From NCBI RefSeq assembly GCF_040545875.1, contig NZ_JBEPMR010000010.1: 64,000 nucleotides of DNA, one strand, 5' to 3'. Shown piece by piece: positions 1 to 8,948 of the stretch; position 1 is the first letter of the stretch, and each line of letters begins with the position of its first letter. The notes under the pieces are model-generated. The model was not told the DNA's origin, ran no database searches, and was given only the letters and a program-made list of their open reading frames with translations. This stretch comes from Faecalicatena_A orotica. GTDB taxonomy: Bacteria > Bacillota > Clostridia > Lachnospirales > Lachnospiraceae. The position numbers were made by a program, and so were the translations under genes.

Positions 1-1142
1 TTAATTGGCAGGATTCCATCATTCTTTAAGAGGGTCATCGACTGATAAGCACATCTTTTCGCCACACGAATACTTTCTTTATTGTCGAAGCACTCTTCCT
101 TGTATTCTGGATACGGATGTTCAAAAAGACCTAATCTAAATTTCAATGTCAAAATACGATATACAGCCTCATCTACTAGTTTCTCTGATATTAACCCCTC
201 ATGAACTGCTTCCTGCAGCTCTGGATATAAAAATTTCGAAGGAAATTCAATATCCATACCAGCTTCCAGTGCTGCAACTGCAGCATCTTTTTTAGATTCT
301 GCCAGCTTATAAGGAGCTATGATACGGTCAAGACTGTGATAATCACTCACTGTTACCCCTTGAAACCCCATCTTATCTCTTAAAAGTGTTCGTAGATATT
401 TTTCAGATGCACAAAACGGTTCACCATTAACTTCGCCATATGAATTCATAACTGCCATCAAATTTGCATCGTTGATTACTGCCTCGAACGGTTTTGCTAT
501 CACCTCTTCCAATTCTCTTTCATCAACGACTGCCCGTGTCTGATTGATTCCTGCTTCTGGCTGTGCACAGCCAAGAAAATGCTTTGCAGTTGCTGCAACC
601 TGTTCACCTGCTTTTCCACTCTGTAATTCGCATACAAATGCAGTTCCCATTCTGGATACCAGCGTTGGGTCCCCACCGTACGTCTCCGCAATTCTTCCAT
701 AGCGGAAATCTCTTGCAAGGTCAAGCACTGGCGATAATGTCTGTGAGATCCCCATAGCACGCAGCTGCTTCCTGATTACACGAGCCATATCTGTTACATT
801 TTCTTCGTTAAATGTAGCTGCCGAACCTATCGGGAGTCCAAAAGACGCACATCCTTTATGTATAGGCCCTGCCAAAGATTCTGTATGGAAAATTGCCGGA
901 ATATGGAGTCTGGATGCCTCCATAATTTTTGTTTGGTAGTTTTCTATCATATCTGAGATTTCTTTTGGACTTTCACCACCATTGATTACTCCCACTGCCC
1001 CAACATGTACATCCCTATCCGCCGTTGGATCCGTAACCAGATAACAACATAACTGCTCCACCTTTTCTTCCAACGTCATTCGTTTTAAAAGATCATCTGC
1101 ACGTTCCTTTGGCTGATAAACAGCATCTAAATACTTCTCCAT
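1..1142 (-). CDS. Glycoside hydrolase family 3 (beta-glucosidase type), 3' end outside window
   Basis: The gene runs off the left edge; about 380 N-terminal residues are present. GH3 enzymes release sugars from beta-linked (or xylo/arabino) oligosaccharides, cytoplasmic here since no signal peptide is visible (starts MEKYLDAVYQP). The (beta/alpha)8 domain shows AKHFLGC (the KHF/Y motif) and GFQGVTVSDYHS, whose Asp is the GH3 nucleophile; the segment SMTLLKNDGILP begins the second domain. The ATG at 1142 has an AGGAGG site about 8 bases upstream. It is divergent from the AraC regulator at 1324, which probably controls it. Substrate cannot be told from sequence. Confidence 0.93.
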   Translation of the reverse strand, partial: MEKYLDAVYQPKERADDLLKRMTLEEKVEQLCCYLVTDPTADRDVHVGAVGVINGGESPKEISDMIENYQTKIMEASRLHIPAIFHTESLAGPIHKGCASFGLPIGSAATFNEENVTDMARVIRKQLRAMGISQTLSPVLDLARDFRYGRIAETYGGDPTLVSRMGTAFVCELQSGKAGEQVAATAKHFLGCAQPEAGINQTRAVVDERELEEVIAKPFEAVINDANLMAVMNSYGEVNGEPFCASEKYLRTLLRDKMGFQGVTVSDYHSLDRIIAPYKLAESKKDAAVAALEAGMDIEFPSKFLYPELQEAVHEGLISEKLVDEAVYRILTLKFRLGLFEHPYPEYKEECFDNKESIRVAKRCAYQSMTLLKNDGILPI

Positions 1143-1323
1143 AAAACATAACCTCCCTGCTCTGACTTATATGTGTTGACTTACTCCATGCTTCCTATTA
1201 TAATTATGTTTTTTGACGAATATAATTAGATTTTATGCTAATTTTTACCTGTGATATTGTCTTTTTCTATCATTTGTTTTATCATAAGATTATGATTAAC
1301 CGGAAAAATGGGAGGATATATTT

Positions 1324-2166
1324 ATGAGAAAGTCTTCTTTCATACGAGAAAGCATCACTATTGAGCCAAATTTAGATATTGGTTTCGTAGAAGTTACCCC
1401 TGAAATGATTCGGCCATACACTCCCTACCACTGGCATGATAGTTATGAAATTATCTATGTCATGTCCGGTTCTATGACTGTACAGACATTACCCGTGTCC
1501 AAAACCACTTATGTAAGCGGCTCTGTTATCTGTACCCCACCATATCAGATCCATGATATTACAGCCTCAAAGGATACTCACTTTATACTTGCTATGATTC
1601 CCTCTGAAGTTATGCGTAAATATATCCCAGATTTGGATCAGATTACATTTATGATTCCTAAAGTTGTTACTTCTGAGATTGAGCGGACGAAACTGGAAAC
1701 TCTTCAAAAAACAATGTATCAAATGCTGGTAGCAATTACGTTTCAGGAACATGGATACCTGCTCCGTTTCCAAAGTTCATTTTTTGAATTAATGTATCAG
1801 CTCTACCACAATTATTCTCATTACAACAAGCCAGCAACGCAAATTGACAAAAACTATGAACGTCTGCAGCAAATTCTTTCCTATGTACAGGATCATTACA
1901 CAAGCGTAATTACGATAGATGAAATATCATCCTATGTTAATTTACAACCACAATATTTTTGTCATTTTTTCAAAAAATATATGGGACAGTCCTTTTTAAG
2001 TTATGTTTACGAAGTTAGAATCTCTAAGATTGAAAAAGATTTGCTCCAGACTACAGATTCAATTGGCACGATTGCAGAACGGCATGGCTTTACAAATATT
2101 GATCTTTTCCGAAAAAAATTTTATAAAAAGAATCAATGCATGCCACGTGAATATCGTAGAAGATAA
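1324..2166 (+). CDS. AraC family transcriptional regulator with cupin sensor
   Basis: 280 residues. N-terminal half is a cupin-like ligand domain (YHWHDSYEIIYVMSG, about residues 38-52, then a PPYQIHDI strand); the C-terminal 100 residues are a double helix-turn-helix AraC/XylS domain (ISSYVNLQPQYFCHFFKKY and the second helix pair ending in MPREYRR). GGGAGG lies 8 bases before the ATG. Divergent from the GH3 gene with 181 bp between them, the usual arrangement for a sugar-responsive activator of a glycosidase operon; that link is inference. Confidence 0.9.
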   Translation: MRKSSFIRESITIEPNLDIGFVEVTPEMIRPYTPYHWHDSYEIIYVMSGSMTVQTLPVSKTTYVSGSVICTPPYQIHDITASKDTHFILAMIPSEVMRKYIPDLDQITFMIPKVVTSEIERTKLETLQKTMYQMLVAITFQEHGYLLRFQSSFFELMYQLYHNYSHYNKPATQIDKNYERLQQILSYVQDHYTSVITIDEISSYVNLQPQYFCHFFKKYMGQSFLSYVYEVRISKIEKDLLQTTDSIGTIAERHGFTNIDLFRKKFYKKNQCMPREYRRR

Positions 2167-2183
2167 TCTTGCATGATATTCCT

Positions 2184-2810
2184 TTACCTCATATTCTTAA
2201 TTTCATCCTGCAGGTTTTTTAAGAATTTACCTGCGTGTGCACCGTCCATTTGTGTATGGTGGAACTGAAACGAGATAGACAAAAGTGCTTTATGGCCATC
2301 AATACGGTATTTTCCCCATATAATAAATGGATTATTGAAAATACCACTATTCATACCCACAGCACCGTCTAACTCCACATTCACAATCGCAGATGTGCCA
2401 ATAATCATATAATCACCAGACAGGTCATGGTCGGTACAGGTATCATGTACCTCTTTTGTATATTGCAGATAATCAGCGTTGAATTTTTCTAAGTCATCCG
2501 TAAATGCAATATCGCAGGAACTGACTTCTCCATCTTTATTTGCAACAATGGTATTGACAGCTATTTTATCATACTGCATCAGCTTATCACCCACAGGCAG
2601 CAGATAAAATTCTTTTACAGACACTGCTGCTTTACCAATACAGAAATCAAGCAGCATATTAAACTTCATGCCACGACTTTTGCTTGCTTTAATTAACGGC
2701 ATCACGTCGTAGGTCTTAAAAAATGTGACCATTGGATTCGGAGCTTTCATCCATAACTTATATGCCGAAGCTCTTGTTGTTTCTTCAGGATTTTTTTCTC
2801 TTACACTCAT
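2184..2810 (-). CDS. Chloramphenicol acetyltransferase (CatA) family O-acetyltransferase
   Basis: 208 residues, the normal CatA length. The active-site block SFQFHHTQMDGAHAG (about residues 180-195) matches the HHxxxDG signature with the catalytic His. The N terminus (ASAYKLWMKAPNPMV, FFKTYDVMPLI) resembles the CatA N terminus. AAAGGG precedes the ATG by 8 bases. Many CatA-like proteins in gut Clostridia have unknown acceptors, so chloramphenicol resistance is not implied. Same strand as the methyltransferase upstream (98 bp gap) in an AT-rich accessory stretch. Confidence 0.85.
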   Translation of the reverse strand: MSVREKNPEETTRASAYKLWMKAPNPMVTFFKTYDVMPLIKASKSRGMKFNMLLDFCIGKAAVSVKEFYLLPVGDKLMQYDKIAVNTIVANKDGEVSSCDIAFTDDLEKFNADYLQYTKEVHDTCTDHDLSGDYMIIGTSAIVNVELDGAVGMNSGIFNNPFIIWGKYRIDGHKALLSISFQFHHTQMDGAHAGKFLKNLQDEIKNMR

Positions 2811-2908
2811 TATGTTAACCCTTTCGTTTTTTTCAAATCAATAAAGTAAAATTATGCTGTACCCCATAAGTGGGCAAATTCAAATTTCCCACTACAGACT
2901 GAAATTTG

Positions 2909-3664
2909 TTATTGTTTACAAAATAATATATTATTAACCCGTTCAGTTATATATATTTCATTTCCCACCACTTCAAGTTCATAACTCTCAATAATCTCTT
3001 TATCATGTTTCTTTAATAATTCATCAAAACCATAGGCAGTGTCTTTTTTCTTGGGGAACCGAATTGTGCTGTCGAAAGATTTCCTGAATCGCAGCCTATA
3101 CTTTCCGCATATTTGTATCCACTCGTCTTTTGTATAAAACTTAATATGACCATCTTTTTTTTGCTGCATATATTCGTCAACAAATCGGCTGGTATCATTG
3201 GTGTTAGGTGCAGGGTCTGAAATAAACAAGAAGCCATCTGATTTTATAACACGGCTAACCTCAGAAATACTTTTTTGTATATCTGGAAAATGATGTAATG
3301 CATATCTTGAAATAACCATGTCAAATTCATTATCAGAAAATGGAAAATTAACACCATCATAGGTTATAAAACTAATGTTTTGGACATTTTCTTCTTTTGC
3401 CTTAAAACGATTGACTTTTAATGCCTTTTCAACAATATCCAGTCCAATGATAGATATATTTGGATATTTTTTTGCAATAGGGAAAGACAAATAGCCACTT
3501 CCTGTACCTAAATCTAAAATTTTCATATCCGCTTTAAATGGCAAAAAGTCAAGAATATTTTTCAAATGATATCCATCTTGTGTCTGTTTATTGTAATAAT
3601 CCCCCGAAGAAAAACTATCTTCAAATCCTTGCTTTGTAGCCATAATACTGTTTTCTATATTCAT
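2909..3664 (-). CDS. Class I SAM-dependent methyltransferase (UbiE-like fold)
   Basis: 251 residues from the ATG at 3664, chosen because AGAGG sits 9 bases upstream; an open frame continues to 3712 but without a ribosome site. Motif I ILDLGTGSGYLSFPIA (about residue 46), an acidic loop IGLDIVEKAL, and the post-I DMVISRYALHHFPD segment define a Rossmann methyltransferase. The acceptor (small molecule or protein) cannot be read. Lies upstream of the CatA-like gene on the same strand; both are AT-rich. Confidence 0.85.
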   Translation of the reverse strand: MNIENSIMATKQGFEDSFSSGDYYNKQTQDGYHLKNILDFLPFKADMKILDLGTGSGYLSFPIAKKYPNISIIGLDIVEKALKVNRFKAKEENVQNISFITYDGVNFPFSDNEFDMVISRYALHHFPDIQKSISEVSRVIKSDGFLFISDPAPNTNDTSRFVDEYMQQKKDGHIKFYTKDEWIQICGKYRLRFRKSFDSTIRFPKKKDTAYGFDELLKKHDKEIIESYELEVVGNEIYITERVNNILFCKQ

Positions 3665-3799
3665 AATGTTCAATTCCTCTTTTCGTTTACAAATCGCAAT
3701 CTCTCTCTGCACAACACGGGTCCGGGCGGTTTCCGGCTCTGTGTCTACCCAAATTGTATATGACGCAGCAGCGCGTATGGTTTTCCTGAGCCGGCCGCC

Positions 3800-3889
3800 C
3801 CATCAAAAATACTCACAAAGAACAACATCTTTGAAAGTGTATGGAATGAAAACTTTACTGGCGATGATAATGCAATCGAAGCATTGTAA
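3800..3889 (+). pseudogene. Fragment of an OmpR-type response regulator DNA-binding domain
   Basis: One frame reads PSKILTKNNIFESVW then NENFTGDDNAIEAL and a stop. This matches the middle of the OmpR/PhoB winged helix (family pattern P..v.tkeqiye.vW.e...gddn.v..hi..LR), covering about 28 residues. Upstream the frame is closed and there is no receiver domain; downstream the recognition helix is lost at the TAA. It is a gene scrap between the methyltransferase and the toxin-antitoxin pair, with a GC-rich CCGGCCGCCC break point immediately before it. Confidence 0.5.
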
Positions 3890-3896
3890 TTCACAA

Positions 3897-4202
3897 CTAA
3901 TAGAACAATTTTGTATATTCCATCTGTGTATCTGCAATATGATAAATAAAAACTGATTGTTTGATAACTTTATAAATTGCTACATGTTTCTTACAGATCA
4001 CCATGCGGTACCCTTTATCAATCAGCCATTTATCTGGTGTTTTTGAACCAGAATCTGGAAACTCCTCTAAACGTTCGATTGTATCAAGGATATGGTCACT
4101 TACCTTAATTGCAGTCTCTATATCAAACTGTATCGCATAACAATCTTCTATCCTTTTCAAATCCTCCCAGGCAGATGGGAGAATTTCAACCTTATATTTC
4201 AC
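3897..4202 (-). CDS. RelE/ParE superfamily toxin
   Basis: 101 residues, typical length. Begins MKYKVEILPSAWEDLKRI, the usual beta-strand plus helix opening of ParE/RelE, and ends with the strand pattern GYRMVICKKHVAIYKV and IYHIADTQMEYTKL. Start codon is GTG at 4202, inside the last codons of the antitoxin gene (11 bp overlap), which indicates translational coupling. ParE members poison gyrase and RelE members cleave mRNA; the subfamily is not decidable by eye. Confidence 0.85.
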   Translation of the reverse strand: MKYKVEILPSAWEDLKRIEDCYAIQFDIETAIKVSDHILDTIERLEEFPDSGSKTPDKWLIDKGYRMVICKKHVAIYKVIKQSVFIYHIADTQMEYTKLFY

Positions 4203-4458
4203 TTAACCGTTCCCTTAGCGCTTTTCTTGCCTCTGCTACATTCATTGTTTTTTCTCCATTTAAACGTTCCTGCTCTGCCTGCAAAACACGTTCCCGAAGT
4301 TCAAGGATCTGTTCCCGTTTTTCAAAAGCATCAATACTCATTAAAACCATATCACCTTCTCCGTTTTTTGTTATATAAATAGGCTCTTTTGATTCTTTCG
4401 CAAGACTGGAAATCTTTGCATAATCATTTCTTAAAGCAGCTGACGCTTTTATAATCAT
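4192..4458 (-). CDS. Phd/YefM family antitoxin
   Basis: 88 residues from the ATG at 4458; AGGAG is 8 bases upstream, whereas the GTG at 4467 lies directly against it and has no usable spacing. N-terminal half is the Phd/YefM DNA-binding and dimer fold (IIKASAALRNDYAKISSLA, PIYITKNGEGDMVLMSIDAFE); the charged C-terminal helix would wrap the toxin. It precedes and overlaps the toxin gene, the classical antitoxin-first order, and probably represses its own promoter just upstream. Confidence 0.87.
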   Translation of the reverse strand: MIIKASAALRNDYAKISSLAKESKEPIYITKNGEGDMVLMSIDAFEKREQILELRERVLQAEQERLNGEKTMNVAEARKALRERLSEI

Positions 4459-4559
4459 ATCTCTCACTCCTCTTATATCATTTTATTGATATAATTATAT
4501 CTTTATTTTCCCACATTGTAAAGATGTAATTCAATATCTTTATTGACAAAGGGGGTTAA

Positions 4560-5276
4560 AATGGGGTAATTGCGACCGGAATTATGGAACGGCTCGGAAT
4601 TTCTCATGTGCCGTACACGCTCACATGGAACCAAGGTGCTCCTTACTGTATCTGCGAAGACTTTGTCACAAAAGATACGGAGCTTGTGCCCGCGTGGCGC
4701 ATCATACAGACACAAAAAAAAGTCAACAGCATCTCTGTGTATCAACATTTTGTTAACTGCTGTGAATCGCTCGGTGAAAAAAATGTTGTACATTTTCTTG
4801 ACCGCATGATTGTACTAGATTATATCATTGCCAACGAAGACCGCCACCTGAATAACTTCGGTCTGCTGCGCAATGCAGAAACTTTGGAATGGTATGGCTT
4901 CGCTCCGATTTATGACAGCGGCGCCTCCCTCGGCTACGATAAGGTCGCCGGTCAAATCCGCTCAGAGCGCGATATAGTATGCAAGCCCTTCAAGAAGCAT
5001 CATGTAGAACAGCTCAAGCTGGTATCAGACTTTAACTGGATTGATTTTGACAGCCTTGCCGACGTGGATGACCTGATTAAGCAGACGCTGTCCGCAGACG
5101 GGGCAAAGGAATATATAGACGAAAGCCGAATCCAAGCCATAGTGGAAACGGTTAATCGTCGTATACAAAACCTGTTGCAGCTATCTATGATACAGACACC
5201 TGTACAAACAGATTCCACTGAAGATGATGTGGATAAAGACATTGCACAGGACTATTCTTCAAAAATAACCCGGTAA
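4560..5276 (+). pseudogene. 5'-truncated HipA-like serine/threonine kinase
   Basis: The open frame begins abruptly after a stop at 4557 and reads NGVIATGIMERLGI, an internal HipA-type segment, so the N-terminal part is missing. The kinase C-lobe is well preserved: DYIIANEDRHLNNFGLL holds the catalytic Asp and metal-binding Asn, and YGFAPIYDSGASLG is the DFD-like region. No HipB partner is nearby. Translation could only start at the ATG at 4584, giving a 230-residue protein lacking the nucleotide-binding loop. Probably inactive. Confidence 0.7.
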
Positions 5277-5281
5277 CTTTA

Positions 5282-5496
5282 ACAAGGGATATCCACGACC
5301 AGCTTCAAGACCTCTATGGCATTGAAATATCAGCAGAGATGGTCAGCGAGATTACAGATAAGATACTTCCCGAAGTCAAGGAGTGGCAGTGGAGGGATAT
5401 AAAGATATCCTGAGCATTACCGTTAGTGCAAATGAAAGCAGGAAGTTCTGGCTTGGTATGATGAAGAATTTGACGAAACAGGTCTTTAGACCAAGA
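5282..5496 (+). mobile_element. IS256-family transposase remnant
   Basis: Two frames give pieces of an IS256/Mutator-type transposase: TRDIHDQLQDLYGIEISAEM followed by VSEITDKILPEVKEWQ in the first frame, then GYKDILSITVSANES and RKFWLGMMKNLT one frame over. The segment that normally lies between EWQ and GYK, containing a catalytic Asp, is deleted. No terminal inverted repeats are seen. It lies directly behind the HipA remnant, which suggests the element caused local rearrangement. Confidence 0.75.
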
Positions 5497-5524
5497 AAAA
5501 TACCGGTGGGATCCCACCGGTATT
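5494..5524 (-). terminator. Rho-independent terminator, perfect 26-bp palindrome
   Basis: AATACCGGTGGGA and its exact complement meet at 5499-5524; on the minus strand the stem is followed by TTTTTCTT. It terminates the M20 amidohydrolase transcript that ends at 5662. The 140 bp between holds a looser inverted repeat (TGCAGCCGT near 5584 and ACGGCTGCA near 5641). Confidence 0.75.
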
Positions 5525-5661
5525 ATAAAAAATTAAAATTTACACATTTTACTTGACAAACCCGCAGAATTAGAAAAAAACATCTGCAGCCGTACAGGGA
5601 ACCATCAGACAAAGCTTCTATTATAAAGAACAGGCTCCTAACGGCTGCATAAAACAGAAAT

Positions 5662-6840
5662 TTATTCTTCGGCCTGTCCGGCAAGCCAGTCTATAGCAGT
5701 CTTTGCATAAACTGCCGCACCAAGAGGAAGACACTTTTCATTGAATAGCACTTTCGGATTGTGCTGTCCTACCCACTGGCTTTTATTTTCTGCTCCGGCT
5801 CCGATACAGAAATAAGCAGAGGGGACTTTCTCGCTGATAAATGCAAAATCCTCTGAACCCATCACATGATAGAGCGGATAGGTTTTGATAGAGCTGCTCA
5901 GGTTTCGGATGCTTTCCAGACAGGAATTTACCATTTCAGAATCGCAGGAAACCGCTGGAACATTGCTTAATACTTCGATTTTATAATCTGTTCGGTATGC
6001 TTTGCAGACAGCATCCACAATTTCATTTATTCTCTGTATCAGATATTTTTGCACTTCCGGCTTGAAGGTACGTAAAGTTCCTTTAAGAACAGCCCGTTCA
6101 GGAATAATGTTTGATGCAGTGCCGGCATCAAAGCTGCCGATTGTCAGCACAGCTTCGTCTGATGAGGAAGCCTCGCGGGCAATCAGTTCCTGCAGGCCAA
6201 GATAAATATGGACTCCGGTGTTGATTGGATCAATACCAAGATTTGGCGTGGAACCATGGGCACCTTTTCCGGTCAGGCTGATTTGGAAACCATACACTGC
6301 CGCCATAGGATGAGGACCATAGATAATCGTATTGTTCTCCAGAGTAGAGGCAACATGCATGGCAAAGGCTGCTTCTACTTTCGGTGTCTCAAGAATCCCT
6401 CTTTTTATAGCTGCATCCGCCCCGCTAAATGTCTCTTCGCCGGACTGAAAGAGCAGTTTTACAGTCCCGGACAGTTCCTGCTCGTGAGCCTTTAATAATT
6501 TGGCTGCTCCAAGGAGTATCGAAGTATGAAGGTCATGTCCGCAGGAGTGCATACATCCATTTTCAGATTGGAAGGGGATGCCGGATTCTTCCTGCATAGG
6601 GAGAGCATCCATATCACTTCTCAGCAGAAAACAATGTTTTCCCTGGCCGATACATGCGGTGATACAGGAGCAGTCTTCGTATATTTCATAAGCAATACCG
6701 AATTCATCCAGTTTTTCCGTTACAAATGCAGATGTTTTGGGCAGGTGCAAGCCAAGCTCTGGGATCTGGTGAAGAGCCTGACGCCATCTGCTTAACTCAG
6801 TCTGCATTTCCTGTGCTTCTTTTAATAATTGATTTTCCAT
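5662..6840 (-). CDS. M20 family amidohydrolase (hippurate / N-acyl-amino-acid hydrolase type)
   Basis: 392 residues, full length. Shows HSCGHDLHTSILLGAA (metal-binding His/Asp), LLFQSGEETFSGA (catalytic Glu pair), a lid domain with GKGAHGSTP, and GSEDFAF with the final His ligand region. Family members (ArgE-unrelated M20D: hippurate hydrolase, IAA-amino-acid hydrolase, N-acetyl-diaminopimelate deacetylase) cleave an acyl group from an amino acid in the cytoplasm. Its start (ATG 6840, AGAGG upstream) overlaps the end of the preceding membrane-protein pseudogene by 19 bp, so it was the third gene of an operon. It appears intact although its partners are broken. Confidence 0.88.
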   Translation of the reverse strand: MENQLLKEAQEMQTELSRWRQALHQIPELGLHLPKTSAFVTEKLDEFGIAYEIYEDCSCITACIGQGKHCFLLRSDMDALPMQEESGIPFQSENGCMHSCGHDLHTSILLGAAKLLKAHEQELSGTVKLLFQSGEETFSGADAAIKRGILETPKVEAAFAMHVASTLENNTIIYGPHPMAAVYGFQISLTGKGAHGSTPNLGIDPINTGVHIYLGLQELIAREASSSDEAVLTIGSFDAGTASNIIPERAVLKGTLRTFKPEVQKYLIQRINEIVDAVCKAYRTDYKIEVLSNVPAVSCDSEMVNSCLESIRNLSSSIKTYPLYHVMGSEDFAFISEKVPSAYFCIGAGAENKSQWVGQHNPKVLFNEKCLPLGAAVYAKTAIDWLAGQAEE

Positions 6841-7325
6841 AATTGGTACCTCTCTTCATTGCTGATTTTTGTTTCTTTTATAAATCCGGTCTTGTACATG
6901 CCCACATAACACAAGAAACTGATTACTATAAATCCCAGCATAAAGTAGCTGTAATTTTCTAACATAAAGTTGTAGCCAAGAACAAGATAAAGCATGGCAG
7001 CAGCGATGATGGTAGGCAGAGACAGTTTTTTATTCTTAAGAAAATAAGGGGCAGCCAGTGCTCCGGTCAGGGCAGGCGTCACATGATTGAAAGCTGGTGC
7101 AAGAGCTGGCCCGGTAATGATCGGAACAAGCAGATTGCCAAGGAACAGCATCCCAAGAAAAAGAATCAATGTCGTGACTATAGAGGATGCGCCGATAGCA
7201 AGGGTTGTAAATACTTCGGCTTCATCACTGCCGCGCTCGACATCGTTGACTCTCAATGCATTGGTGGCAGCAGGAAGTTTCATATTCATAATATTTCCGG
7301 TAATAAAGGACATGCCAGTTCAAGA
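6822..7325 (-). pseudogene. 5'-deleted membrane protein, partner of DUF5058 (decayed copy)
   Basis: The readable part, starting MSFITGNIMNMKLPAATNA, aligns with the inner part of the intact 220-residue protein at 43338-44000 (SYLAFVTGNLTNLKVPAA) and shares ASSIVTTLI and a three-helix C terminus. About the first 75 residues of the intact protein have no counterpart here: a deletion near 7313-7325 has joined this gene, out of frame, to the end of the DUF5058 remnant. Overlaps the M20 start by 19 bp. A sequencing error would not explain the missing segment. Confidence 0.75.
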
Positions 7326-7795
7326 AAAGAGCAAAGATTCCGGCTGTAACAAGGGCAGTAAGAGAAAGAATCTGTTCCGGCTTTTCTGTCCAGTAGGTCA
7401 GATAGGGCGCACAGAACCAGCTCATCATGGCAATAAAGACCCCGTCAATCAGAAGAGAATAAATTACGGACCTTCGTTTTCTTAAGCTGGACATACCGCG
7501 GTCCAGGCTCTTTAGAACTTGAGCCAATGACAGACAGGCGCAGTCATGGAAAATAACTGCCTAATACAGACATGAGCATTACGTGAATAATAAGGATCGG
7601 AATGCTTGGGACAATGGAAAAAAGTGCACTTCCAATCATCGTACTTTTCATGGCCCAGCCTGATATGCCGATTTCTTTTCCGCGTTTCCAGGCGCGTCTC
7701 ATAAAGACAAAGGACTGGATAAAAACATAAAGAATTACAATGGAACAGACAATGAATATGACGGGCGAGTTGGCAAGTGACAGGTAATCTTTCAT
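7326..7795 (-). pseudogene. Decayed DUF5058-family membrane protein gene
   Basis: From ATG 7795 (AAGGAG upstream) the frame gives an 83-residue N terminus (SFVFMRRAWKRGKEIGI, MKSTMIGSALFSIVPSIPIL) that matches the first 80 residues of the intact DUF5058 protein at 42604-43332 and then stops at 7544. In a second frame from about 7527 the sequence (LDRGMSSLRKRRSVIYSLL, ALVTAGIFALFLNW) matches the C-terminal half of the same protein. The middle, about 70 residues including the GAITYELPAATTT segment, is missing. Hence at least two deletions have hit this gene and its downstream partner. Confidence 0.75.
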
Positions 7796-7991
7796 AAGGT
7801 TCTCCTTTGAAATAACATTCTTGCAATTGCTGGAATACTTATATATAATAAATAATAGTAATTACAACCATAGCAAATCTGCATAATTGTGATAGGAATA
7901 ATATACTATATATTGTATAAAATTGGTAATCTCTAAAATTTTAATAAATATAAGCAATTAGTTATATTTAAGAAGACAGAAGGACAGGACT

Positions 7992-8869
7992 ATGAATTTT
8001 AACCATTTAGAATACGCTGTAGCAGTAGCAAAATATGGCTCTATCAGTAAGGCAGCGGGAGAACTCTATCTTTCGCAGCCTTATTTGAGTGGGATGATAA
8101 AAGGGCTGGAAGAGGAGCTGGGATATAAAATATACCACCGGAGTAAATCCGGCATCGCATTGACGGTTCAGGGAGAGCAGTTTATGAAAAGTGCAAAGCT
8201 GATTTTGCAGGAACAGAGGAAAATCAAAGAACTAAATGCAGTGGAGGAACGGCCCCTGAAAATATCCTGCTATTATGCAGTTTACATTATGGAGCTGTTT
8301 TTGAAATTTAAAAATAATTCAGACGTAAAGCTGCCGGATAAGATTAGAGAGATGGGAAACAAAGAAGTGATGGAAGCAGTATTGGCTGGGGACAGTACGC
8401 TTGGGATCGTGTTTTTCGCAGAAGAGAAAAGAGAAAAATATAAGAAAATGGCTGAAAAATCCGGGTTGCAGATGGAGGAACTTTTTGCTCCGATGCCAAT
8501 GTATGCTATGGTGGCAAGGACACACAGACTGGCCGGTGCCGCCCAGATAGAGTTAAAAGAGCTTCGTAAGGAACCTTATGTGACCTATGATGATGCTGGT
8601 TCCAAGATGTTTCTGAGCTTGTTAGGGATGGAGGATCATGACCAGTTACTTGAAGTTTCAGACAGAGGCAGTTTTTACGATGCTATCATGAGTGGAGAAT
8701 ATGTCACGATGATGGGATTTAAAAGGATTCCTGAAAAGAGTGATGTAGTACTGGTGCCGCTTAAGGATAAAAAACTGTATCTGAATTCTTGTTATGTGAC
8801 AACCAGAAATTACTGTCTTACAAGAAGAGAGAAGGAGTTTCTGGATTTTATATCAGGAGGGGGAAAAAA

Positions 8870-8888
<19 letters not shown>
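7992..8888 (+). CDS. LysR family transcriptional regulator
   Basis: 298 residues. N-terminal winged HTH is canonical (MNFNHLEYAVAVAKYGSISK, AAGELYLSQPYLSGMIKGLE) followed by a coiled linker and a type 2 periplasmic-binding-like effector domain. It is divergent from the decayed DUF5058/M20 cassette (196 bp between starts) and convergent with the MFS gene; by LysR habit it should control the divergent operon in response to its substrate. The last codons form one arm of its own terminator. Confidence 0.92.
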
Positions 8889-8941
<53 letters not shown>

Positions 8942-8948
8942 CTGTTTT

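Noticed and set aside
2184..2810. Chloramphenicol resistance gene
   Set aside because: The fold and catalytic His motif are CatA-like, but gut Clostridia carry many CatA-like acetyltransferases with other substrates; resistance is not supported by sequence alone.
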